Source: an uncultured Lachnospiraceae bacterium (GTDB taxonomy: Bacteria; Bacillota; Clostridia; Lachnospirales; Lachnospiraceae). Taken from it: DNA of 42,188 bases. Shown here piece by piece: positions 25,236 through 34,387 of this stretch. Position numbers and translations under genes: made by a program. The notes below the pieces were generated by a model that had not been told where the DNA came from, did not search any database, and saw only the letters and a list, made by a program, of their open reading frames with translations. The stretch is from assembly GCA_910586405.1 (NCBI GenBank), contig CAJUII010000015.1:7153-49340 (forward strand), written 5' to 3'. Position 1 is the stretch's first letter; the number at the start of each line of letters is the position of its first letter.

Positions 25236-25249
25236 TGATATTCCATCAC

Positions 25250-26062
25250 CTAATTATCAAGCGTTTGATGTGCACGTTCAACGACCTCCTGCACGAGCGC
25301 AGTATCCTGCGCTTCCCGTTCACCCTGCGCCGCTTTGCCAAGATACATCAGATACTCAATGTTTCCCTCTGGTCCTCTGATGGGCGAGAAATCAATCTTC
25401 AAAATCTCAAAGCCACTTGCCACTGTGAAGGCAAATACTGACTCGATGACCTCTCTGTGCACCTGCGGGTCCCGCACGACGCCTTTCTTTCCAACTTTAT
25501 CCTTCCCAGCCTCAAACTGCGGCTTGATCAGGCATACCATCTGTGCGTCGGGCGTCAAGAGCTGATAGGCGGGTCCAAGGATTTTATCAAGGGAGATAAA
25601 AGACACATCGACCGATGCAAATTCAATCGGCTCACTGACATCTTCCGGCGTCATATAGCGGAAGTTCGTCTTTTCCATGCAGACAACCCGCTCGTCATTT
25701 CGAAGTTTCCACGCCAGCTGTCCATGTCCCACATCTACAGAATACACCTTTTTTGCGCCATTTTGGAGCATACAGTCTGTGAAACCGCCTGTCGATGCGC
25801 CGATATCCATACAAACCTTTCCGTCGAGCTGCACGCCAAACACTTCAATCGCCTTCTCGAGCTTTAATCCGCCGCGGCTCACATACCGAAGCGTATTGCC
25901 CCTGACCTCGAGCGAAACCTTTGTCTCGTCAAACATCGCGCCCGCCTTGTCCTCCTTTTGGTCATTGACGTACACGCACCCTGCCATGATCACCGCCTTT
26001 GCCTTCTCGCGCGACTCGGCAAGCCCCTGCCGCACCAGCAGTACATCCAAACGCTCCTTCAT
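25250..26062 (-). CDS. tlyA: TlyA-type rRNA 2'-O-methyltransferase (S4 plus FtsJ-like domains)
   Basis: I choose the ATG at 26062, giving MKERLDVLLVRQGLAESREK, the usual family beginning; AAAGGA lies 9 bases upstream. A longer frame starts at 26080. The product has about 270 residues. The S4 RNA-binding domain covers residues 1-65, the Rossmann methyltransferase domain about 75-250 with the SAM-binding motif DIGASTGGFTDCML and the following VDVGHGQLAW, and the SVDVSFISL strand. TlyA methylates ribosomal RNA in mycobacteria; Firmicutes homologues (YqxC) are part of this conserved cluster and their exact target is less certain. Confidence 0.92.
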   Translation of the reverse strand: MKERLDVLLVRQGLAESREKAKAVIMAGCVYVNDQKEDKAGAMFDETKVSLEVRGNTLRYVSRGGLKLEKAIEVFGVQLDGKVCMDIGASTGGFTDCMLQNGAKKVYSVDVGHGQLAWKLRNDERVVCMEKTNFRYMTPEDVSEPIEFASVDVSFISLDKILGPAYQLLTPDAQMVCLIKPQFEAGKDKVGKKGVVRDPQVHREVIESVFAFTVASGFEILKIDFSPIRGPEGNIEYLMYLGKAAQGEREAQDTALVQEVVERAHQTLDN

Positions 26063-26131
26063 CCTCCTGAATCCTTTCATTTCATAATCGTGTCACAAAA
26101 TCATTTCTTATAACCATGACTTATAATCATG

Positions 26132-27988
26132 TCACCGCACCAGTTCAAGGATTCTGTCCTCAACTGTCGCGGCGTCAATTCCCACCTCGCGGCGCAAAAT
26201 CTCCACATTTCCGTGCTCTACATACTCATCTGGAATATGAATGGTCAATAACTTTTTCTCTGGATAAGCTTTGTCGAGATATGCACGTACCTTCTCCCCA
26301 AATCCGCCGCTTGCCACATTCTCCTCCATCGTGACAATGAGTCTGTGGTCTTTTGCTGCCTCATCTAAGATCTCGGTGTCTACTGGCTTCACAAAGCGGG
26401 CATTGATCACGCTGCACGCAAAGCCTTTCTTAGCAAGCGACTCCCGCACAGTGAGCGCCGACTTTACCATGCTTCCCACTGCCACCAGCACGATCCCTTT
26501 CTCATGATAAATCCACTCCGCCTTGCCAAACTGGATTGGCTCACGGTACTCCCTAAGCTCATCATAGGCTTCCCCTCTTGGATAACGCAGCGCGATCGGT
26601 CCCTGAAAATCAATGGCGAATTTTAACATATCCGATAATTCCCACTTATTTTTGGGTGCCATAATATGCATATTCGGGATAGAGGACAAATATGACAGAT
26701 CAAAAATTCCCTGATGTGTCTCCCCGTCGCTGCCCACAAGCCCCGCGCGGTCAATCGCAAAGATCACGTGCAGGTTCTGGATACAGACATCATGCAGGAT
26801 TTGGTCATATGCTCTCTGCAAAAAAGAAGAATAAATTGCCACCACCGGACACATGCCGCCCGCTGCCAGCCCTGCCGCAAAGGTCACTGCATGTTCCTCC
26901 GCAATCCCCACGTCAAAAAATCTGTCTGGATACAGATTCCGAAACCGTTTGAGCCCTGTACCGTCCGGCATTGCCGCCGTAATTGCCACAATGTCCTTAT
27001 AGCGGTCGCCAAGCTTGCACATCACGGTAGAAAAGACATCTGTATAGCTTGACTTGGTCTTTGGCGTGAGCGGCAGCCCTGTCTCCACATCGAAGGGCTC
27101 TGCGCCGTGAAAACGCGCCGGGTGCTTTTCTGCCGGGGCAAATCCCTTGCCCTTCTGTGTGAGCACATGCACCAGCACAGCGGATTTACAGCGCTTTGCC
27201 TCGCGGAATACCTTCATCATGGCATTGATATTGTGCCCGTCCACAGGTCCTAGATACGTGATGCCCATATCCTCAAAGAACATGCCCGGAATCACAAGCT
27301 GCTTCACAGAGCTTTTTGCCCGGCGGATACTGGAGACAATCGGTTCTCCCAGCTTAGACTCCATCAATGAATTGTAGATGCCTTCCTTCATATCAAGATA
27401 CTTGTCCGCTGTTCTGATATTATTGAGGTACTTGGACATGCCGCCGACATTCTCAGAAATCGACATATTATTATCATTCAATACAATGATAAAATTTTTC
27501 TTGAGACGCGATGCGTTGTTCAGTGCCTCATATGCCATTCCGCCAGTGAGAGAACCGTCTCCAATCACGGAAATGATAGTATTCTCCTCATTGCGCAGAT
27601 CTCTGGCTTTGACCAGTCCCAGCCCCGCTGAGATGGAAGTAGAACTGTGCCCTGTGTCAAAACAGTCGCACTCGCTTTCCTTTCGCTTGGGAAATCCGCT
27701 CATGCCGCCATATTTTCTCAAACTTTCAAAGCCGGAACGTCTGCCTGTCAGTAATTTATGCGTATAGGACTGATGCCCTACGTCCCACACAATCTTGTCC
27801 TGCGGCAGATTCAGACTCAGATGCAGCGCCATCGTGAGCTCTACCGCGCCAAGATTCGAGCCAAGATGTCCGCCTGTGACACTGATTTTGTTGATCAGAA
27901 ATTCTCTGATCTCCTCCGCCAGCAGGTTCCAATCCTCGGGCGCAACGTTCTTTATATCATTTTCCTTCTCTATCGTTTCTAATATCAT
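26132..27988 (-). CDS. dxs: 1-deoxy-D-xylulose-5-phosphate synthase
   Basis: The start is probably the ATG at 27988 (AAGG 8 bases before it); a GTG at 28003 would leave no spacing. The product has about 618 residues, normal for the family. It condenses pyruvate and glyceraldehyde 3-phosphate using thiamine diphosphate, the first step of the MEP isoprenoid route. Motifs: VGHQSYTHKLLTGR (substrate His), GDGSLTGGMAYEALNNA (ThDP and Mg site), the pyrimidine-binding domain with VGIAEEHAVTFAAGLA (catalytic Glu), and DRAGLVGSDGETHQGIFDL. It lies downstream of ispA, so the first pathway enzyme and the farnesyl diphosphate synthase are made together. Confidence 0.97.
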   Translation of the reverse strand: MILETIEKENDIKNVAPEDWNLLAEEIREFLINKISVTGGHLGSNLGAVELTMALHLSLNLPQDKIVWDVGHQSYTHKLLTGRRSGFESLRKYGGMSGFPKRKESECDCFDTGHSSTSISAGLGLVKARDLRNEENTIISVIGDGSLTGGMAYEALNNASRLKKNFIIVLNDNNMSISENVGGMSKYLNNIRTADKYLDMKEGIYNSLMESKLGEPIVSSIRRAKSSVKQLVIPGMFFEDMGITYLGPVDGHNINAMMKVFREAKRCKSAVLVHVLTQKGKGFAPAEKHPARFHGAEPFDVETGLPLTPKTKSSYTDVFSTVMCKLGDRYKDIVAITAAMPDGTGLKRFRNLYPDRFFDVGIAEEHAVTFAAGLAAGGMCPVVAIYSSFLQRAYDQILHDVCIQNLHVIFAIDRAGLVGSDGETHQGIFDLSYLSSIPNMHIMAPKNKWELSDMLKFAIDFQGPIALRYPRGEAYDELREYREPIQFGKAEWIYHEKGIVLVAVGSMVKSALTVRESLAKKGFACSVINARFVKPVDTEILDEAAKDHRLIVTMEENVASGGFGEKVRAYLDKAYPEKKLLTIHIPDEYVEHGNVEILRREVGIDAATVEDRILELVR

Positions 27989-28012
27989 ACTCAGCGCCTT
28001 CACCTTTCAAAG

Positions 28013-28918
28013 CTATCTGTCGCGTGTGATCAAACTGCGTATCAGTTCCAGCAAAAATGCATTGTGATACCCTTCCTTCTCAAAAGCTGCCAACAGCTCT
28101 ATCGCATGTGCTGACAACTCCTTCTGCTCACGCGACGCCTCCTCAATGCCCTTCAATGTGACATAGGTCGTCTTTTGGTTCCTCGCATCACTGCCAACAG
28201 GCTTTCCAAGCGTCTCTAGGCTGCTCGTCACATCAAGAATATCATCTTGTATCTGAAATGCAATACCAATCTCATACGCTGCCTGCTCTACCATCTGAAC
28301 CTGCGCATCGCTGGCGCCTGCAAGCACTGCCCCTGCCATCATTGCCGCCTGTATCAGCGCCGCGGTTTTGTGCTCGTGGATAAAAAGCAGATGCTCCTGC
28401 GTCACAGTACCGCCTAAATGCTCTGCCTCAATATCTGCTGTCTGCCCGCCGATCATGCCGTGTATCCCTGCTTTTTTTGCCAAGATAGAAAGCGCCTTCG
28501 CCTTTGCCGCAACACTGCTGCCCGGTATCTCAAAAGAAGTTAACGCCGTCTCAAAAGCATAGTTCAAAAGCCCGTCTCCCGCCAGGATTGCCATCGCATC
28601 TCCGTAGACTACCCACGTCGTCTTTTTTCCCCTGCGGTACTCATCATTGTCCATCGCTGGCAGATCATCATGCACGAGCGAGTATGTGTGAATCATCTCG
28701 ATCGCTGCCATAAATGGTTCAACCGCCTTGTCTTTGCCGCCAAAGAGCTTGTACGTCTCAGCCATGAGCATCGGACGAAGCCGCTTTCCGCCCACATTGA
28801 CGCTGTAGTTCATCGCTTCTATCACGGTCTTTGCCCAGCCGCTTTCCTCTGGAAGATAAGCCTTCACAACGGACTCTGTCTCTTTTGTCCTGTTTTCCAA
28901 TTCTATCTCAAAATTCAT
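28013..28918 (-). CDS. ispA: Polyprenyl (farnesyl) diphosphate synthase
   Basis: The protein has 301 residues and condenses isopentenyl diphosphate onto allylic diphosphates to make farnesyl diphosphate. Seen: GGKRLRPML substrate-binding motif near residue 45, first aspartate-rich motif DDLPAMD (84-90), second aspartate-rich motif QIQDDILDV, and the QTADIEAE helix. The two-residue insertion in the first motif (DDxxxxD) is typical of bacterial short-chain synthases. The start overlaps the end of xseB by 11 bases, indicating translational coupling. Confidence 0.95.
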   Translation of the reverse strand: MNFEIELENRTKETESVVKAYLPEESGWAKTVIEAMNYSVNVGGKRLRPMLMAETYKLFGGKDKAVEPFMAAIEMIHTYSLVHDDLPAMDNDEYRRGKKTTWVVYGDAMAILAGDGLLNYAFETALTSFEIPGSSVAAKAKALSILAKKAGIHGMIGGQTADIEAEHLGGTVTQEHLLFIHEHKTAALIQAAMMAGAVLAGASDAQVQMVEQAAYEIGIAFQIQDDILDVTSSLETLGKPVGSDARNQKTTYVTLKGIEEASREQKELSAHAIELLAAFEKEGYHNAFLLELIRSLITRDR

Positions 28919-29114
28919 CTAATTCACCATTTTCATTTAACTTGAGAACTTCCTTTTCCACCTTGTCAATCCTGTCATTGCAGGACTTGATCAGCTTCAT
29001 GCCCTCTTTATACAATTTGAAGGATTCTTCCAATGAGATCTCCTCCTGCTCTAATTTTGCGACCACATTTTCAAGCTTTTCAAATGTCTGCTCTAATGTC
29101 TGCTCCTTCGCCAT
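28908..29114 (-). CDS. xseB: Exonuclease VII small subunit
   Basis: I choose the ATG at 29114 (product MAKEQTLEQTFEKLE..., about 68 residues, GAGAGG upstream); a frame open from 29159 adds 15 basic residues and is unlikely. XseB is an all-helical partner of which several copies wrap the XseA coiled coil. The family pattern FEKLENVVAKLEQEEISLEE then SFKLYKEGMKLIKSCNDRID is plain. It overlaps xseA by 35 bases and ispA by 11 bases. Confidence 0.93.
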   Translation of the reverse strand: MAKEQTLEQTFEKLENVVAKLEQEEISLEESFKLYKEGMKLIKSCNDRIDKVEKEVLKLNENGELDEF

Positions 29115-30318
29115 ACGTTTCCTCTCTTGCTTCCTCAACCTTTGCCTGTATGATGCCATTCTTTACATATATTTCTACTCTGTCCTCCGGTTTGACTTTG
29201 CGCACATCATTGACTACCCTGTGGTGTATATCTTCGATATAGGCATAGCCCTGATGAAGCTTTTCAAGCGGGGACAAACCCTTTAATTTCTCGGCATACA
29301 ATCCCATTCTGTGCCGCTGTTGTGTCAGCGCAGTTTTCATCTGGCTTGTCAAACGCCCCTCCAAGTCCATACAGTACATACGTTTTTGCTGAATCTGACT
29401 CACAGGGCTTAAATATTTCAATCGAAGCCTTTGACCTTCCAATCTGTTTTTCTGCTTTTTAAGCTGTGCCAGCATGGCATGGTTCAATGCGTTGCCAAAC
29501 GCCGCTATCCGCTCTAGCAGTACTGCGAAATCATACACCGCAAGCTCTGCCGCCGCCGAAGGCGTCGGCGCTCTTAAATCTGCCACAAAGTCTGTGATTG
29601 TCGTGTCTGTCTCATGCCCGACGGCTGATATGATTGGTATACTACAGTCAAAGACTGCCTGCGCGACTGCTTCTTCATTAAAGGCCCACAAATCTTCAAT
29701 CGAGCCGCCGCCCCTGCCGACGATCATCACATCTACGCCCAGCCGCTCTAATGCCCGGATTCCGTTTACTATGCTCGCGACTGCCTGATCTCCCTGCACG
29801 ATTGCCGGATATACTATGATCTGTATATAGGGATTTCGCCTTGTCGCGATATTTATGATATCGCGCACTGCCGCCCCTGTAGGCGCTGTCACGACGCCCA
29901 GAGTCCTGACATATTTGGGAATGGGCTGTTTGTACTCCGGTGCAAACATTCCCATCTCCTCGAGTTTGCGCTTCATGCGGTCAAACTTTTCATAGAGAAC
30001 GCCGGCGCCGTCCAGTGTGATCTGTTTCGCATAAAGCTGGTATTTGCCGTCCCGCTCATACACGTCAATCGTACCGCCAACCACCACCATCTGCCCTTCC
30101 TCCAGCCTGAAGGAAAGTCCGGTGCGATTGCCGGCAAACATAACACACGCGATCACGCCTTTTGCATCTTTTAACGTAAAATAGATATGCCCCGATGAAT
30201 GATACTTGCAGTTGCTGATCTCGCCCTTTACCATGACGAACCTCAGCATATAATCCTGCGTAAACATATTCTTAATGTAGGAATTAATCTGGGCAACCGT
30301 GTATACATTCTGTCTCAC
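29080..30318 (-). CDS. xseA: Exonuclease VII large subunit
   Basis: The protein has 412 residues, starting at a GTG (30318) with CGGAGG 7 bases upstream. Exonuclease VII degrades single-stranded DNA from both ends and is used in repair. It shows the N-terminal OB fold (FVMVKGEISNCKYHSSGHIY, then FTLKDAKGVIACVMFAGN), the catalytic core with TLGVVTAPTGAAVRDI, VGRGGGSIEDLWAFN and SAVGHETDTTITDFVADLRA, and a coiled coil followed by the C-terminal segment GLSPLEKLHQGYAYIED. folD, which sits between nusB and xseA in Bacillus subtilis, is absent here. Confidence 0.96.
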   Translation of the reverse strand: MRQNVYTVAQINSYIKNMFTQDYMLRFVMVKGEISNCKYHSSGHIYFTLKDAKGVIACVMFAGNRTGLSFRLEEGQMVVVGGTIDVYERDGKYQLYAKQITLDGAGVLYEKFDRMKRKLEEMGMFAPEYKQPIPKYVRTLGVVTAPTGAAVRDIINIATRRNPYIQIIVYPAIVQGDQAVASIVNGIRALERLGVDVMIVGRGGGSIEDLWAFNEEAVAQAVFDCSIPIISAVGHETDTTITDFVADLRAPTPSAAAELAVYDFAVLLERIAAFGNALNHAMLAQLKKQKNRLEGQRLRLKYLSPVSQIQQKRMYCMDLEGRLTSQMKTALTQQRHRMGLYAEKLKGLSPLEKLHQGYAYIEDIHHRVVNDVRKVKPEDRVEIYVKNGIIQAKVEEAREETYGEGADIRADI

Positions 30319-30360
30319 AAATGTACCTCCGCATGAACAGGAAGTCCAAAGGCTGAACTG

Positions 30361-30792
30361 TTACGAAGCAGGCGCAAATTTTGCCAGAACCCCATTGACA
30401 AAACCTGAGGACTCCTCCTGACCAAAACGCTTCGCCAGTTCGACTGCCTCATTGATCGCAACCCCTGTCGGGACATCCTCGTCAAATACAATCTCATAGA
30501 CGGCAAGCCGGAGGATCGTGAGATCAACCTTGCCCATTCTCTGCGTCGTCCATCCTTTTGCCTGCTTGTTGATCATCGCGTCAAGCTCGTCAAGCTTCTC
30601 GATAATCTTATTGCTCTTGGTCGAGATGTACGCGGCATCCTCATCCTTGACTTTGTGCGTCCGCTCTTCCTGTGCTTCCATCTTTAGCATCTCAAAAAAG
30701 AACTGCTCCTGCTCAGGCATTTCCTCCCTGTCGTTAAATTCAATCCTAAATAAAAATTTAAATATATGTTCTCTAAGCTCTCTTCTGCTCAT
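30361..30792 (-). CDS. nusB: Transcription antitermination factor NusB
   Basis: The protein has 143 residues, an all-helical protein that binds boxA RNA with NusE (S10) to prevent early termination of rRNA transcription. Seen: the start MSRRELREHIFKFLFRIEF, and the C-terminal family block LTILRLAVYEIVFDEDVPTG, VAINEAVELAKRFG and GFVNGVLAKF. It begins 4 bases after yqhY, and its ribosome binding site GGAG lies within the end of that gene. Confidence 0.95.
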   Translation of the reverse strand: MSRRELREHIFKFLFRIEFNDREEMPEQEQFFFEMLKMEAQEERTHKVKDEDAAYISTKSNKIIEKLDELDAMINKQAKGWTTQRMGKVDLTILRLAVYEIVFDEDVPTGVAINEAVELAKRFGQEESSGFVNGVLAKFAPAS

Positions 30793-30796
30793 TCAT

Positions 30797-31174
30797 CTAT
30801 TTCTCCGAAGCCATTTTAATGCCTACAATCCTGATATTGACATCTGAAACCTTAAAACCTGTCATTGTCTCAATCGCATTCTTTACCTTTTCCTGTACCT
30901 TATTGCAGGTCGTCGGGATATTGAAACCGTACTCCATCGTGACTGCAAGCTCCACCGACACATTTCCGTCAAGAATATCAACCTTCACGCCTTTGGTCTG
31001 TTTCTTCATGCCCACCTTCCCCATCAGCTCATTTGTGATATTTCCGACCATGGCGCCAACGCCGTCCACCTCTGTCGCCGCCAGCCCCGCAATCATGGCA
31101 ACCACATCATTTGCAATCTTTACTGTGCCAAATTCTTCGTTATTTAACGCGTAACCGTTTTTCTCTGTTTCCAT
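30797..31174 (-). CDS. yqhY: Asp23/Gls24 family protein YqhY
   Basis: The protein has 125 residues, with AGGAGGG before the ATG. The family motif runs VKIANDVVAMIAGLAATEVD then GVGAMVGN, and later VKVDILDGNVSVELAVTMEY and VQEKVKNAIETMTG. In Bacillus subtilis, YqhY is a cytosolic protein linked to acetyl-CoA carboxylase control and encoded with accB-accC; here those genes are missing and yqhY is first in the operon with nusB. Function in this organism is inferred from synteny. Confidence 0.9.
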   Translation of the reverse strand: METEKNGYALNNEEFGTVKIANDVVAMIAGLAATEVDGVGAMVGNITNELMGKVGMKKQTKGVKVDILDGNVSVELAVTMEYGFNIPTTCNKVQEKVKNAIETMTGFKVSDVNIRIVGIKMASEK

Positions 31175-31214
31175 GCTTTAACCCTCCTGTGTCCATTACT
31201 ACATTGTATCTTTC

Positions 31215-31242
31215 ATTATATCATTATACTGAAACTTTGCAA
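31215..31242 (-). promoter_or_regulatory. Sigma-A promoter of the yqhY-nusB-...-recN operon
   Basis: On the minus strand, -35 TTGCAA (31237-31242), a 16-base spacer and -10 TATAAT (31215-31220), about 40 bases before yqhY. An overlapping second TATAAT lies eight bases closer to the -35. Confidence 0.7.
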
Positions 31243-31297
31243 AGCAGAAATTATGGATGATATTATCATTTCCACTATGCCCGATTCCATTCATATG

Positions 31298-32530
31298 CTA
31301 CAGGTTCCAAAAGCTGATTGTCCGCTGCTGGTCATTGGAGGTGTAGGAGATGCTCGCCCCTCTCTTGTCTATAAAATCAAAGATCTTCTGAGATTCAATC
31401 AAAGTCTGTACCATAAGTTCATACGTTTCCTGACTACCGCACTTGATGGTCACACAGCCCGCCTCCTCCACGGCCTCACTGTTCATGACCGCGGCAAACT
31501 TCCCCTCATCATAGTCTTCAAAGTACAGCCCTTCGCGCACGAAATAATTGTCATCGACCGCTATACACAGCGGCAGCTCCACCACTTTCTCTATCGAGTG
31601 CGTCCATGTGATCTCATCTGTCGTTACCAGAAAATAATCATAATTGATGGATGGCGCGAAGCGCTCCGATGCATCTCCCTCACCGCCCAAAGCGTAGGAC
31701 ACATCGCCCCAGGTCGGATCGAGGTAATAATAAGCACCATTCACCCGCACCAGATTCCATCCATGACGTTCACCATTTGTGAAGCCTGTCACCAGCAGAC
31801 ATTGAATCCCAACCTTTTGCAGCATGTACTGCATCGCTTTTGCATATCCCTGGCACACAGAACGCCCCTCCAAGAAAACTGAGCGAATATTCTGATTATT
31901 CTCCACGGTTTTGTCATACTCTGTATTGTTGATGAGCCACTCGTACAAATACTTAACGGTACTGTACTCGTCCTCATTCAGCGGCACGTCCTGAAAGCAT
32001 TCCGCAATTTTCTGCTCAATCAACAGCCGCGATTGTTCCGCCTGCGCGCTGGTCATGGAATAGGTTCCGCTGAACGTAATTCTAGTCGTCGTATTGCCAA
32101 ACGTATATTCTGTATATTGATACCCTTCCACATAAAACAGCTCTGGGTGGTCATTCATCACACAGGCAAACACGACATCCAAATCAGACTTGTCCACTGT
32201 CGAAAGCGGTACTCCGCTCTTCATTCCAGACAAAGCATCATACATTTCAAGATAAATTCTTTGTTTTTTCTCATCCAGACAATGATACGCATAATACAGT
32301 TCTGAGACTTCCTGCAATGTCTGTTCTGAAGTTTCGGACTCGTCCTCCTTGGGTTGATCTGGCTCATAGGTCCTCTCTTCTATGTCATCTGCGCTGTCAG
32401 ACTCGTCAGACTGCTCAGACCCTTTTTCACTTCGTAGAAAATACTGCAACTCCTCCTGAAAGGTACATCCCTGTATCAGCATGATCACACTGCCTATCAG
32501 AGCTGCCCAGCACACTGTCCCTTTTCTCAT
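31298..32530 (-). CDS. Transglutaminase-like lipoprotein
   Basis: I choose the ATG at 32530: it gives a lipoprotein signal (MRKGTVCWAALIGSVIMLIQ then GC, lipid-bearing Cys22) and avoids overlap with prfC. The product has about 410 residues, anchored outside the membrane. Residues about 35-75 are an acidic Ser/Glu/Asp linker. The transglutaminase core shows a Cys-His-Asp triad: Cys226 in RSVCQGYAKAM, His256 in GERHGWNLV and Asp271 in YYLDPTWGD. Such bacterial proteins act as cysteine peptidases or cross-linkers on wall or surface proteins; the substrate is unknown. It follows prfC by 25 bases and may be read with it. It does not belong to the conserved cluster on either side. Confidence 0.8.
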   Translation of the reverse strand: MRKGTVCWAALIGSVIMLIQGCTFQEELQYFLRSEKGSEQSDESDSADDIEERTYEPDQPKEDESETSEQTLQEVSELYYAYHCLDEKKQRIYLEMYDALSGMKSGVPLSTVDKSDLDVVFACVMNDHPELFYVEGYQYTEYTFGNTTTRITFSGTYSMTSAQAEQSRLLIEQKIAECFQDVPLNEDEYSTVKYLYEWLINNTEYDKTVENNQNIRSVFLEGRSVCQGYAKAMQYMLQKVGIQCLLVTGFTNGERHGWNLVRVNGAYYYLDPTWGDVSYALGGEGDASERFAPSINYDYFLVTTDEITWTHSIEKVVELPLCIAVDDNYFVREGLYFEDYDEGKFAAVMNSEAVEEAGCVTIKCGSQETYELMVQTLIESQKIFDFIDKRGASISYTSNDQQRTISFWNL

Positions 32531-32555
32531 CAACTTTTTATACCTCTGTAAGATT

Positions 32556-34151
32556 TTAATTTCTGCCAAACTCAGAGAGCACCAGACCTTTATTGCGGTC
32601 AACCGTCATACCGATACTCCACTGATTGATAAACAAAAGCAGCGGATTTCCCTTTAAATCCTGTATTTTCTTCATGTCGGATGTCCCTGAAAGCTTATTC
32701 AAATCCACCTCATTTTTATTTTCTATCCAACGAATATATTCATATGGCAGCGGTTCGAGTTTGATTTCGACATTGTACTCATTTTCTAGACGATATTTGA
32801 GGACATCAAATTGCAGGACACCGACCACACCGACGATGATCTCCTCCATACCTGTGTTAAATTCCTGAAAAATCTGGATGGCACCCTCCTGCGCAATCTG
32901 GTTGACGCCCTTGATAAACTGCTTTCTCTTCATCGTGTCCATCTGCCTCACCCGCGCAAAATGCTCCGGCGCAAAGGTTGGTATGCCCTCGTAGCAAATA
33001 TCGTTTTTCGGTGCACAGACTGTATCGCCAATCGAGAAGATTCCAGGGTCAAACACGCCGATAATATCCCCCGCATAGGCTTCATTCAGGATTTTGCGCT
33101 CGTCCGCCATAATCTGTTGCGGCTGAGAGAGACGCATCACCTTTCCGCCCTGCACATGGCGCACTTCAGCACTGGCATCAAATTTCCCTGAACAGATGCG
33201 CATAAATGCCACTCTGTCACGGTGTGCCTTGTTCATATTCGCCTGTATTTTGAATACAAACGCGGAGAAGTCATTCTCCACCGGGTCGATTGTCTCGCCC
33301 TGTGAGATTCTTGGCAGCGGTGTTGTTGCCATTTTCAAAAAATTCCGCAAAAATACCTCCACGCCAAAATTTGTCAGCGCTGAACCAAAGAAAACAGGTG
33401 TCAGTTTGCCTTTCCGCACTTCCTCAATATCAAACTTTGCGCTGGCGCCGTCGAGAAGCTCAATCTCATCGCGCAGCAGGGCAAGCGCCTCATCGCCAAT
33501 AGTTTCGAGCAAAAGCGCCTCATCCTCCATCGCAATGACCGTTGTCTCCCCCTCCTTTGTACCTTTCTGCGTATCAGAGTAGGTAAGTACATGATTTCCA
33601 TGCCTGTCATACACGCCTTTGAACCGCTTTCCTGAACCGATTGGCCAGTTGACTGGACACGTGGCAATGCCAAGCTCCTTCTCAATCTCGTCGAGAAGTT
33701 CAAACGTATCGTTCGCATCCCTGTCCAATTTATTGATAAACGTAAAAATTGGTATGCCTCTCATACCGCATACCTTAAACAGCTTGCGCGTCTGTGCCTC
33801 GACACCCTTTGACGCGTCGATCACCATGACTGCCGAGTCTGCCGCCATGAGTGTTCTGTACGTATCCTCCGAGAAATCCTGATGTCCCGGCGTGTCGAGA
33901 ATATTGATGCAATAGCCATCATAATTAAACTGTAATACGGAGGATGTCACCGAAATTCCTCTCTCCTTTTCGATCTCCATCCAGTCAGACACCGCATGTC
34001 TTGCAGTCGCCTTTCCCTTAACACTCCCGGCAAGGTTGATGGCGCCTCCATACAATAAAAATTTCTCTGTCAAAGTCGTCTTGCCCGCATCGGGATGCGA
34101 TATAATAGCAAACGTCCTTCTCTTGTTTATTTCTTCTGCAATACTACTCAC
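32556..34151 (-). CDS. prfC: Peptide chain release factor 3
   Basis: The start is the GTG at 34151 (GGAGG 8 bases upstream), giving 531 residues, the normal RF3 length; the open frame continues to 34274 without a ribosome binding site or homology. RF3 is a GTPase that recycles RF1 and RF2 from the ribosome after termination. Motifs: SHPDAGKT (G1, 18-25), ERGISVTSS (switch), DTPGHQDFSEDTYRTL (G3), FINKLDRD (G4), and the C-terminal GVLQFDVLKYRLENEY. It lies between spoIIIAH and the transglutaminase gene, where accB-accC occur in Bacillus subtilis. It has its own promoter and a leader of about 150 bases. Confidence 0.93.
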   Translation of the reverse strand: MSSIAEEINKRRTFAIISHPDAGKTTLTEKFLLYGGAINLAGSVKGKATARHAVSDWMEIEKERGISVTSSVLQFNYDGYCINILDTPGHQDFSEDTYRTLMAADSAVMVIDASKGVEAQTRKLFKVCGMRGIPIFTFINKLDRDANDTFELLDEIEKELGIATCPVNWPIGSGKRFKGVYDRHGNHVLTYSDTQKGTKEGETTVIAMEDEALLLETIGDEALALLRDEIELLDGASAKFDIEEVRKGKLTPVFFGSALTNFGVEVFLRNFLKMATTPLPRISQGETIDPVENDFSAFVFKIQANMNKAHRDRVAFMRICSGKFDASAEVRHVQGGKVMRLSQPQQIMADERKILNEAYAGDIIGVFDPGIFSIGDTVCAPKNDICYEGIPTFAPEHFARVRQMDTMKRKQFIKGVNQIAQEGAIQIFQEFNTGMEEIIVGVVGVLQFDVLKYRLENEYNVEIKLEPLPYEYIRWIENKNEVDLNKLSGTSDMKKIQDLKGNPLLLFINQWSIGMTVDRNKGLVLSEFGRN

Positions 34152-34176
34152 TGATCGTTCCTCCGTCCATTTTATT

Positions 34177-34287
34177 CTATACTTTCTTCGCAGCAGCGGC
34201 GACCCCATGCGCCACTTTGCGGATGCTTTCCTTAGCAAGGACTGTGCAGTCAGGCAGGGAAGAGCTATCTTCACCTACCCGCTGCAC
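34177..34287 (-). CDS. Possible 36-codon leader ORF upstream of prfC
   Basis: This frame from a GTG at 34287 to a TAG at 34177 would encode VQRVGEDSSSLPDCTVLAKE followed by an Ala/Lys-rich tail SIRKVAHGVAAAAKKV. It sits wholly within the leader between the prfC promoter and the prfC ribosome binding site. Amino acid use looks protein-like, but there is no convincing ribosome binding site. GCGCATGGGGT is repeated directly at 34289-34299 and 34205-34215, framing it. It may be a leader peptide or simply part of a structured leader RNA. Confidence 0.25.
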   Translation of the reverse strand: MQRVGEDSSSLPDCTVLAKESIRKVAHGVAAAAKKV

Positions 34288-34304
34288 ACCCCATGCGCCG
34301 TTTT

Positions 34305-34333
34305 AGTATAGCATAACCAGACAGCAAAGTCTA
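34305..34333 (-). promoter_or_regulatory. Extended -10 promoter of prfC
   Basis: On the minus strand, -35 TAGACT (34328-34333), a 17-base spacer and TGCTATACT, an extended -10 with TATACT at 34305-34310. The predicted transcript starts about 150 bases before the prfC start. Confidence 0.55.
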
Positions 34334-34387
34334 TTCATTTACTAATCTTTAGCGGCATCCCTGTCTATACGCAATTGCACGCTGCAC

